Part shown: positions 22,085 through 27,930 of the stretch, piece by piece
How positions within the stretch are numbered: the stretch's first letter is position 1
Layout: every line of letters begins with the position of its first letter
From: JAHEDH01 sp965364515
Lineage (GTDB): Bacteria > Actinomycetota > Acidimicrobiia > Spongiisociales > ZC4RG35
DNA length: 30,441 nt
Assembly (NCBI GenBank): GCA_965364515.1
Contig: CBDTXZ010000018.1
Coordinates: 1 to 30,441, forward strand
Direction: 5' to 3'
Made by a program: the position numbers and the translations under genes
The notes under the pieces: generated by a model
Told to the model about the DNA's origin: nothing
Seen by the model: the letters and a program-made list of their open reading frames with translations, nothing else
Database searches by the model: none

Positions 22085-23583
22085 GCCTCCTGCTCGCTGT
22101 CGCGACCCTCGCAGCTTGCGCGGTCCAGTCACTCCGATGGCTTCGCGTGGCACAGCGGGAGCACTATCTGCCGTCTGTGGGTGTCTTTGCGATCCGCTGG
22201 TGGAAGTCTTCGCCTCTCGATCTGGCGCTTGCGATGCTCGCAGTGGCAGCCGGCATCTCGGCCGTCGCGTTTCCCTTGGCAGTGCTCCTGGTCGTCGCGG
22301 TCGTCATCATGGCCCCGGCCGGTCTGCCATTGACAGGACGGACATCAGGCCTGGCATGGACCATGCGCATGCGGGCAACGGCCGTCGTGGCGGCAGTGGT
22401 GACGACGGTGCTCGTGATGGTCGGCCTCCTTGCTGGCTTCCCGCTGATCTACGCGGTGGTGTTGATCGGTTTCCCATGGCTGGTCGACCTTGCGCTCGTC
22501 ATCTGGGCTCCGATCCAGAGACTGACGGACCAGCGATGGGTCGATCAGGCGAAGGCCGGCCTCGAGCGCTCGGGTGCGAGGGTCGTCGCAATCACCGGGT
22601 CCTATGGAAAGACGACGACGAAGGGATACCTGGCCCACCTTCTCGCCGGCCAGACCACCGTGACGGCGAGCCCGGCCTCGTTCAACAACCGTATGGGGCT
22701 GGCGCGCTCGGTCAACGAACAGCTCGGCTCTGGTACCGATGTCTTCATCGCCGAGATGGGGACGTACGGCCCGGGAGAGATCCGCGAGATGTGCTCGTGG
22801 ATACCGCCGCAGGTCGGGGTGTTTACCGCCCTGGGACCGGTTCACCTCGAGCGGATGAAGACGCTCGACGGGATCGCCCGGGCGAAACGCGAGATCTTCG
22901 AGCGGGCGGAAACCGGCGTCATCGCGATCGACGATCCCCGGATGGCGCGTGTGGCGGAGGAGGAGGCGCAGAACCGACGGATGATCACCGTGTCGGTCAC
23001 CGGAGCCGCCGCCGACGTCCAGGGCGATCCCGAGACCGGCGAGATCACCGTCGATGGCCATCCAATCGGCCGTGTCGACCCAGGCTCGATCCAGGTTGGG
23101 AATGCAGCCTGTGCAGTCGCGGCGGTGGTCGCCCTCGGATTCGCCGTCGACACGCTGGGGGACAGGCTCGCCAGCCTGCCGACGCCGCCGCATCGTCAAG
23201 TGGCCGCAACCTCCGGGCGGGGCTTCGTCGTGATCGACGACACGTTCAATTCGAACCCCGCCGGAGCGGCACGGGCCCTCGATCTGTTGAGACACTCGGT
23301 CGAGGGACGAAAGGTGGTCGTCACCCCGGGAATGGTCGAGCTCGGCCGGCTGCAGCCCGAGGCGAACGCCGAATTCGCCCGCGATGCCGCAGCGGTGGCG
23401 GACGACGTCGCCATCGTCGGACGAACCAACCGCGCCGCGCTCGAGCGGGGTGTCCGGGAGGCCGGCGGCGCGTCGGTACACTTCTTCGACACGCGTGACG
23501 AAGCGGTCGCCTGGGTCCGCGAGCAGCTCGGACCCGGTGACGCCGTCCTCTACGAGAACGATCTCCCCGACCACTATCCCTGA
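22081..23583 (+). CDS. MurF-like Mur ligase with N-terminal membrane domain
   Basis: A 500-residue fusion-like protein. Residues 1-145 hold four to five membrane helices. The Mur ligase core follows: P-loop ITGSYGKTTTKG (171-182), AEMGTYGPGEIREM (224-237), the metal-binding LGPVHLERM (251-259), ARAKREIFE with the presumed carbamylated lysine K269, and the C-terminal domain signature VIDDTFNSNPAGA, equivalent to MurF IDDSYNANP. The central and C-terminal domains look MurF-type, but the usual MurF N-terminal UDP-MurNAc-tripeptide-binding domain is absent and replaced by membrane helices. The ATG overlaps the hydrolase stop, and ddl follows 7 nt later. A membrane-bound amino-acid or dipeptide ligase acting with D-Ala-D-Ala is the best guess; the acceptor substrate is unknown. 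Confidence 0.85.
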   Translation: MSLLLAVATLAACAVQSLRWLRVAQREHYLPSVGVFAIRWWKSSPLDLALAMLAVAAGISAVAFPLAVLLVVAVVIMAPAGLPLTGRTSGLAWTMRMRATAVVAAVVTTVLVMVGLLAGFPLIYAVVLIGFPWLVDLALVIWAPIQRLTDQRWVDQAKAGLERSGARVVAITGSYGKTTTKGYLAHLLAGQTTVTASPASFNNRMGLARSVNEQLGSGTDVFIAEMGTYGPGEIREMCSWIPPQVGVFTALGPVHLERMKTLDGIARAKREIFERAETGVIAIDDPRMARVAEEEAQNRRMITVSVTGAAADVQGDPETGEITVDGHPIGRVDPGSIQVGNAACAVAAVVALGFAVDTLGDRLASLPTPPHRQVAATSGRGFVVIDDTFNSNPAGAARALDLLRHSVEGRKVVVTPGMVELGRLQPEANAEFARDAAAVADDVAIVGRTNRAALERGVREAGGASVHFFDTRDEAVAWVREQLGPGDAVLYENDLPDHYP

Positions 23584-23590
23584 GGTTTTC

Positions 23591-24661
23591 ATGCAAAAGA
23601 CCGCGGTCCTCTTCGGGGGGCCATCCCCAGAGCACGACATCTCCGTTTCCACGGGACTTCAGGCGGCACACACCCTCGACGACGTCCTGGCGATCTACTG
23701 GGCGAAGAATGGCGGCTTCCATCTCGTCGATGCCGGCTCCGAGGTGTCGGACTTCGCAGATGGCGTGCCACGGAAGGCACGAGAGTTGTCGTTCGACGCC
23801 CGTCCGGGACAGGGCTTCGTTCTCAAGAAGAAGCCGCTGGAGATATCGGTGGTCGTCAACTGTTGCCACGGTGGCCCCGGAGAGGACGGCACCATCCAGG
23901 GGGCGATGGATCTCGTCGGGTATCGCTACACGGGGCCCGGCCAGGCTGGATCGGCCCTGGGGATGGACAAGCTGGCGTTCAGCGCATCGGTCGTCAATGC
24001 CGGGCTTCCGAGCCTTCCGCGGGTCCTTCTCGAGCCCAGCGTCGATCCCGGCTTCGACGGGCCGTTCATCGTCAAGCCCCGATTCGGTGGGAGCTCGATC
24101 GGGATCGAGGTGACCGACGACCTCGACACCGCCCACGCCCTTCTGAAGACATCTCCGCATCTCGGCGACGGCGCCGTGATCGAGCCGTTTCTGTCCGAGT
24201 TCCGAGATCTCAACGTCGCCGTCCGGACCCACCCGACGCTGGCACTCTCCAACATCGAAGAGCCTCGCACCAGCGGGGACGGCCTCTATTCGTATGAGCA
24301 GAAGTATCTCGCCTGGGGTGACACCGGCGCCCCGGCGAACACCGTGCCGGCCGACGTCGACCCGGCGATGGTGGCCCGGATCCATGAGATCGCCCCGAAG
24401 GTGGCTGCGCTCGTCGGAGTCCGGTCCGTGGCACGGATCGACTTCCTCGATGCGGCAGGGACGCTCTACGTCAACGAGATCAACACGATCCCCGGAAGCC
24501 TGTCGGTCAAGCTGTTCGTCGATCCACCGGTGTCACGGCGAGAGCTCCTCGACGGCATGGTCGCAGAAGCCCTGACGTCACCACCCAAAGCCTTCTCCAC
24601 CCACGGCGCCGACGGCACCGCCCTCAGAAACGCCGGAACCATCGCCTCCAAACTGGGTTGA
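23591..24661 (+). CDS. ddl: D-alanine--D-alanine ligase (ATP-grasp)
   Basis: A 356-residue ATP-grasp ligase that joins two D-alanines for peptidoglycan. Motifs: GGPSPEHDISVSTG (near the N-terminus), CCHGGPGEDGTIQG, GMDKLAFS (ATP-binding lysine), FIVKPRFGGSSIGI, LYSYEQKYL (omega-loop tyrosine), ARIDFL and VNEINTIPGSLS (metal-binding Glu-x-Asn and the substrate loop). GAGG at 23582-23585 supports ATG 23591. Length is normal for actinobacterial Ddl. It starts 7 nt after the MurF-like gene. Its position before Lrp-type, rpmB, fakA, recG and rsmD genes agrees with common actinobacterial gene order, supporting that it is the housekeeping Ddl. D-Ala-D-Lac specificity cannot be excluded by eye. Confidence 0.92.
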   Translation: MQKTAVLFGGPSPEHDISVSTGLQAAHTLDDVLAIYWAKNGGFHLVDAGSEVSDFADGVPRKARELSFDARPGQGFVLKKKPLEISVVVNCCHGGPGEDGTIQGAMDLVGYRYTGPGQAGSALGMDKLAFSASVVNAGLPSLPRVLLEPSVDPGFDGPFIVKPRFGGSSIGIEVTDDLDTAHALLKTSPHLGDGAVIEPFLSEFRDLNVAVRTHPTLALSNIEEPRTSGDGLYSYEQKYLAWGDTGAPANTVPADVDPAMVARIHEIAPKVAALVGVRSVARIDFLDAAGTLYVNEINTIPGSLSVKLFVDPPVSRRELLDGMVAEALTSPPKAFSTHGADGTALRNAGTIASKLG

Positions 24662-24670
24662 GAATGGTGT

Positions 24671-24737
24671 CCCCCACGAAGTGGCGAAAGGTCCCTGCTG
24701 CCAAGGTTGCCCCCCACGAAGTGGGGGAAGGTCCCTG
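24671..24737. repeat. Two tandem copies of a 27-bp hairpin repeat, 40-bp period
   Basis: The copies at 24671-24697 and 24711-24737 match at 25 of 27 positions: CCCCCACGAAGTGG, two variable bases around G/A, then AAGGTCCCTG. In copy 2 the start is a perfect hairpin, CCCCCAC-GAA-GTGGGGG. Copy 1 keeps only the inner four pairs. It lies 9 bp after ddl and has no T-tract, so a dispersed repeat is more likely than a terminator. Confidence 0.7.
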
Positions 24738-24758
24738 GAAGGCGAGGTACGAGCCTTC

Positions 24759-24777
24759 GAGGTAGGGGGCCAACTCC
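24759..24777. repeat. Left arm of a perfect 19-bp inverted repeat around the DUF559 gene
   Basis: GAGGTAGGGGGCCAACTCC is the exact reverse complement of 25226-25244. This arm lies 13 bp beyond the stop codon of the nuclease gene. Outside the repeat the match continues loosely (TTC before GAGG, with one shifted base). The arms span 486 bp end to end. Confidence 0.75.
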
Positions 24778-24790
24778 CGCCAAGGCTCTG

Positions 24791-25180
24791 TCACCTCGGG
24801 CGGTTCGGTCCGAGTCTTCGATCCACCGCCCACGCTCGTGGATCGAAGCGCAGATCGCGATGGAAGGCGATGGTTGCCAGGACGTCGTCTGTTTCGTACA
24901 GGACCTCTGAGTTCCAGAACCTCATGATCGTGAACCCGGCGCGCTCGATGGCCAGGTCGCGCTGGTGGTCGCGGCCATGTCGGTCGTGCTGATCGCCGTC
25001 GCACTCGACTGCGAGCCGGTGCTCGAGGCATGCGAAATCGAGAATGTAGGGGTCGAGAGGGTGCTGTCGTCTGAACCGGCATCCGAGCTGACGGCGGCGA
25101 AGGTGAGTCCACAGGATCGCTTCGGCCTTCGGCATCGACTTGCGGAGTTCACGTGCTCGTCGTGTGGTGTAGTCCTGCAT
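24791..25180 (-). CDS. DUF559 (Vsr-like PD-(D/E)xK) endonuclease-type protein
   Basis: A 129-residue protein of the DUF559 family, related to Vsr mismatch endonucleases. N-terminal RARELRKSMPKAEAILWTHLRRRQLG is the typical helical lead. The core YILDFACLEHRLAVECDGDQH supplies D48, E59 and D61 with H65, and RDLAIERAGFTIMRFWNSEVL closes the fold. Members are thought to cleave DNA, but their roles are mostly unknown. The start MQDYTTRRAREL at 25180 is preferred; a frame-compatible ATG at 25192 exists. It sits alone on the minus strand between plus-strand ddl and a minus-strand Lrp-type gene, inside a perfect inverted repeat and next to other repeats. This looks like an acquired or mobile cassette. 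Confidence 0.87.
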   Translation of the reverse strand: MQDYTTRRARELRKSMPKAEAILWTHLRRRQLGCRFRRQHPLDPYILDFACLEHRLAVECDGDQHDRHGRDHQRDLAIERAGFTIMRFWNSEVLYETDDVLATIAFHRDLRFDPRAWAVDRRLGPNRPR

Positions 25181-25225
25181 GTCGCCCACCATGCAGTGGT
25201 GCAGGGACGGAAACGAGGTGGGGTT

Positions 25226-25244
25226 GGAGTTGGCCCCCTACCTC
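25226..25244. repeat. Right arm of the perfect 19-bp inverted repeat around the DUF559 gene
   Basis: GGAGTTGGCCCCCTACCTC, 46 bp upstream of the DUF559 start codon. It pairs with 24759-24777 without mismatch. In a minus-strand transcript the two arms would enclose the whole reading frame. Confidence 0.75.
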
Positions 25245-25336
25245 CGAACCGCCGGTCGAGGGCAGTGCGTGACGGGTTTGTCGCGATTGCGGCCAAGGCA
25301 GGCCGCGGTTCCACGGAAGCTCCGATTCAGGTGCTT

Positions 25337-25456
25337 TCGGCTATCGGCTGTCAGCCATCAGCTCGACCCTGGAGGGGTGCATGCACCTTGGCTTCGCCTG
25401 TGGGCGTTGAGATCTGAGCCGACAGCCGACGCCTGACAGCACCCCTGTACGGGGGG
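25337..25456. repeat. Heptad-repeat dyad and nested palindromes
   Basis: The left track reads in sevens: CGGCTAT, CGGCTGT, CAGCCAT, CAGCTCG (25338-25365). The right track (25415-25440) is the same kind of repeat inverted. TCGGCTATCGGCT (25337-25349) pairs with AGCCGACAGCCGA (25417-25429) with one G-U-type difference. Inside are GGTGCATGCACC (25376-25387, perfect palindrome) and GGGGTGC/GCACCCC (25374-25380/25439-25445). CCCC-TGTAC-GGGG follows at 25442-25454. No gene is seen in 25245-25487. Confidence 0.55.
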
Positions 25457-25487
25457 ACATCTGACTCCGGCGGCGGTGTGGCTCGCG

Positions 25488-25721
25488 CTAGAGGTTGACG
25501 ACGGGGCAGGTGAGGGTGCGGGTGATGCCGGAGATGGCCTGGATCTTGGCCACGACGAGCTTGCCGAGTTGGTCGACGTCGCTGGCGGATGCCTTGACGA
25601 TGACGTCGTAGGGGCCGGTTACGTCGTCTGCGGAGTCGACGCCCGGGATGGTGCGCACCTCTTCGGCGACGACGGCGGCTTTCCCGACTTCGGTCTGGAT
25701 CAACACGTATGCCTGGACCAC
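25488..25721 (-). CDS. Stand-alone Lrp/AsnC ligand-binding (RAM) domain protein
   Basis: A 77-residue protein consisting only of the RAM sensor domain found at the C-terminus of Lrp/AsnC regulators: VQAYVLIQTEVGKAAVVAEEVRTIPGV, then SADDVTGPYDVIVKA with the conserved G-x-Y-D, then KIQAISGITRTLTCPVV. No DNA-binding helix-turn-helix is present, so it probably binds an amino acid and modulates a partner. The start is GTG 25721 with AAGGAG 8 nt upstream; the longer frame lacks such a site. A TAGAGT -10-like box (25753-25758) lies upstream. Its place between ddl and rpmB is common in Actinobacteria. Confidence 0.88.
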   Translation of the reverse strand: MVQAYVLIQTEVGKAAVVAEEVRTIPGVDSADDVTGPYDVIVKASASDVDQLGKLVVAKIQAISGITRTLTCPVVNL

Positions 25722-25781
25722 GATGAGACTCCTTGAGACTGACTCGACCCGGACTCTACCCAACCAGAGAGCGGTCGGGGG

Positions 25782-26000
25782 TCAGTATCCGCTCTGGCCC
25801 ACCTTGATGCCGGTCACGTACCGGTCGTCGCCCTCTGCCTCGAGGTCGAACAGGATGCGCTGACCCTGGCGGAGCATGCGAAAGATGGATCCCTTGAGGG
25901 ATCCGGGTCGGAGATATACCTCCGACTGGTCTTCATCGAGAACGACGACGCCCACGCCCGTGACCGGGTCGTAGGTCTTGACGACGCCCTGGACTGCCAA
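25782..26000 (-). CDS. CSD-like small beta-barrel protein next to rpmB
   Basis: A 72-residue protein resembling a cold-shock domain: GVVKTYDPVTGVGVVVLDED (beta 1-2), EVYLRPGSL, MLRQGQRILFDLEAEGDDRYVTGI. The general order GxVKxYxxxxGxGxI - D - x-V-x-x - L-x-x-G-x-x-x-x-F is kept, but the aromatic RNA-binding residues of RNP1 and RNP2 (F-x-x-x-x-G-F-G-F-I, V-F-V-H) are mostly lost. It may be a divergent nucleic-acid-binding OB-fold. The start is a TTG at 26000, only 3 nt after the rpmB stop, and no nearby ATG or GTG is in frame. It is therefore translated from the rpmB mRNA, with weak AAAGG upstream. Confidence 0.68.
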   Translation of the reverse strand: MAVQGVVKTYDPVTGVGVVVLDEDQSEVYLRPGSLKGSIFRMLRQGQRILFDLEAEGDDRYVTGIKVGQSGY

Positions 26001-26003
26001 CGC

Positions 26004-26192
26004 TCAGGCCTTTTCGATCTTGTTGGCGCGGATGCACGAGGTGCACACGCGAGCCTTGCGGGTGTTCGAGCCGTGCTTGACACGCACCTGCTGGATGTTC
26101 GGCAGCCAGCGGCGGTTGTTTCGCTTGTGCGAGAACGTCACGGTCTTGCCGTAACTGGGCTCCTTGCCACAGACTTCGCAACGGTATGACAT
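26004..26192 (-). CDS. rpmB: 50S ribosomal protein L28, zinc-ribbon type
   Basis: A 62-residue L28 beginning MSYRCEVCGKEPSYG, with HKRNNRRWLPNIQ typical of the family. Two Cys pairs, C5-x2-C8 and C50-x2-C53, mark the zinc-binding (C+) form. A GGAG about 11-12 nt before ATG 26192 serves as ribosome site. The upstream frame extends more than 600 residues but is shadow of fakA. The CSD-like gene follows immediately. A TACGAT -10 box is upstream at 26224-26229. Confidence 0.94.
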   Translation of the reverse strand: MSYRCEVCGKEPSYGKTVTFSHKRNNRRWLPNIQQVRVKHGSNTRKARVCTSCIRANKIEKA

Positions 26193-26223
26193 CAGAAAGA
26201 GATCTCCTGGGGGAACGGCGGGA

Positions 26224-26229
26224 ATCGTA
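26224..26229 (-). promoter_or_regulatory. -10 box of rpmB
   Basis: TACGAT on the minus strand, 31 nt before the rpmB start, with a partial TTCGCA -35 at a long 19-nt spacer. It faces the fakA -10 across the divergent 120-bp gap (26193-26312). Confidence 0.4.
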
Positions 26230-26293
26230 ACACCTCGCCGCTCGGGAATGCGAAACGGAGAGGTCTGCACTCCAGAGCATCGTGTGTCATCGG

Positions 26294-26299
26294 TATCAT
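26294..26299 (+). promoter_or_regulatory. -10 box of fakA-recG
   Basis: TATCAT ends 13 nt before ATG 26313, so the mRNA would have a leader of only about 6 nt. No ribosome-binding site precedes the ATG, which fits near-leaderless initiation. Confidence 0.45.
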
Positions 26300-26312
26300 C
26301 GCCGCACTGACC

Positions 26313-27920
26313 ATGGTTCTCACGTCCCACGACATCAAGTCTGCGTTCGTCCGGTTCGACGAACTGATCACCACCTACCGCAGCGCGCTCAACGGGCTGA
26401 ACGTGTATCCCGTGCCCGACGGCGACACCGGTTCGAACATGTCCGGGACGATCAAACGCGTCATGGCAGAGCTGGACGGGACCGAGTCGATGCAGGAGGT
26501 GACCACGGCCATCGCCCATGGCTCGCTGATGGGAGCGAAGGGCAATTCGGGGATTCTGCTGTCGGTCATCCTGAGCGGGCTGGCCGAGACGTTCTCCGAT
26601 CATCACGCCGTCGATGTTCCACAGTTCACTGCGGGTCTGGCGCGAGCGTCGGATTCGGCCTACCGGGCTGTTGCCACGCCCGTCGAGGGCACGATCCTCT
26701 CGGTGATCCGTGAGACATCCGAGGAGGCCGAGGCGAACGGCTCTTCGAACCTCACCGAACTGGCTGCAGCCGTGTTCCGCAGAGCGGTGGATGCACTCGC
26801 CCGAACGCCCGAGGCGTTGCCGATCCTCAAGCAGGCCCAGGTGGTCGACGCCGGTGGAGCGGGGCTCGTCCTGTTGTTCGCGGCGTTCGCCGAGGCAGCC
26901 TCCGTCGACCCCGTCGAGCTTCCCCATGAGCTGCTGACCGCCGAGGCGAGGCTGGATCAGATCGAGTCGGCACCAGCAGTGTCTGAGCTCAGATACGAGG
27001 TGATGTATTTCCTCGATTCCACGGACGAGGCGATGGAGACCTTCCGTGAGCGCTGGACGGAGCTGGGTGACTCGATCGCCATCGTGGGTGGGAAGGGCAC
27101 CTGGAACTGTCACATCCACACCGATGAGATCGGTGCGTCCATCGAAGCCGGGATCGCAGCGGGGACCCCGTCGGACATCAGGGTCACCGACCTGACCGAG
27201 AACCCGGGGGTGTTCGAGACCGGGGACGTCTTCCTCCCGCGTGACGAAGCCTCGATGGCGCCGGTCGGTGTCGTCACGGTCGTGAACGGCAACGGGTTGG
27301 TGGACGTGTTCAGGGATCTCGGAGTGCAGGGTGTCGTTCGGGGCGGACAGAGCATGAACCCGTCGACAGAGGACCTGCTGGCAGCGGTCGAGAACGTTCC
27401 CGCCAAGGAGGTGATCCTGCTTCCGAACAACAAGAACATCGTTCCCGTTGCCGAGCAGATCGATCAGATCTCGCCGAAGACGGTCCGGGTGGTGCCGACT
27501 CGGAGTGTGCCGCAGGGCATCACGGCCATGCTCGGCTACACCACAGCCTCCGACGACATCGAGGAGACGGCCGAGACGATGGCGGCAGCTGCATCGTCGG
27601 TGATGGTGGGCGAGGTCACCTCGGCCGTTCGAGACGCCCGGGTGAACGATCTGGTCATCTCGAAGGGTGATTGGATCGGCCTGGCGGACGGGACGATCGT
27701 CGTCAACGGCCCGGATGTCGAAACGGTGCTCAGGGGGCTGGTCGCCGAGCTGATGCCCCCGGCGAACCCCGAGATCGTGACGCTCTACACGGGGGTCGAA
27801 GCATCGCTGCCGGCGACGAAGAGCCTCGAAGCGTATCTGTCGGAGCTGCATCCCGAGGTGGAGTTGGTGGTCATCCCCGGCGGTCAGCCCACGTATCCGT
27901 ATCTGATCTCCGTCGAGTAG
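26313..27920 (+). CDS. fakA: Fatty acid kinase, FakA (DhaL/DAK-type)
   Basis: A 535-residue ATP-dependent kinase that phosphorylates fatty acids held by a FakB (DegV) partner, feeding acyl phosphate to lipid synthesis. The N-terminal DhaL domain has NVYPVPDGDTGSNMSGT (D36 and D38 bind Mg-ADP), AHGSLMGAKGNSGILLS (68-84) and VVDAGGAGLVLL. The middle has GGKGTWNCHIHTDEIG, typical of the FakA central domain. The C-terminus (ELVVIPGGQPTYPYLISVE) matches the usual end of YloV-type proteins. Length is normal (about 540-550). ATG 26313 follows a TATCAT -10. recG starts 10 nt after its stop, an order common in many bacteria. No degV/fakB gene is in the window. With the divergent PlsY here, the fate of acyl phosphate is an open point. 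Confidence 0.93.
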   Translation: MVLTSHDIKSAFVRFDELITTYRSALNGLNVYPVPDGDTGSNMSGTIKRVMAELDGTESMQEVTTAIAHGSLMGAKGNSGILLSVILSGLAETFSDHHAVDVPQFTAGLARASDSAYRAVATPVEGTILSVIRETSEEAEANGSSNLTELAAAVFRRAVDALARTPEALPILKQAQVVDAGGAGLVLLFAAFAEAASVDPVELPHELLTAEARLDQIESAPAVSELRYEVMYFLDSTDEAMETFRERWTELGDSIAIVGGKGTWNCHIHTDEIGASIEAGIAAGTPSDIRVTDLTENPGVFETGDVFLPRDEASMAPVGVVTVVNGNGLVDVFRDLGVQGVVRGGQSMNPSTEDLLAAVENVPAKEVILLPNNKNIVPVAEQIDQISPKTVRVVPTRSVPQGITAMLGYTTASDDIEETAETMAAAASSVMVGEVTSAVRDARVNDLVISKGDWIGLADGTIVVNGPDVETVLRGLVAELMPPANPEIVTLYTGVEASLPATKSLEAYLSELHPEVELVVIPGGQPTYPYLISVE

Positions 27921-27930
27921 CCGCCGCCCG

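Noticed and set aside
24671..24737. CRISPR array
   Set aside because: Only two repeat copies with a 13-bp gap, repeats unequal by two bases, and no cas genes. The RecB-like nuclease at 12625 is Cas4-like in cysteines but far away and in a repair operon.
24624..25112. A 162-residue frame overlapping the DUF559 gene on the same strand
   Set aside because: It is out of frame with the conserved nuclease motifs and runs through the tandem hairpin repeats. The 129-residue frame has all DUF559 features.
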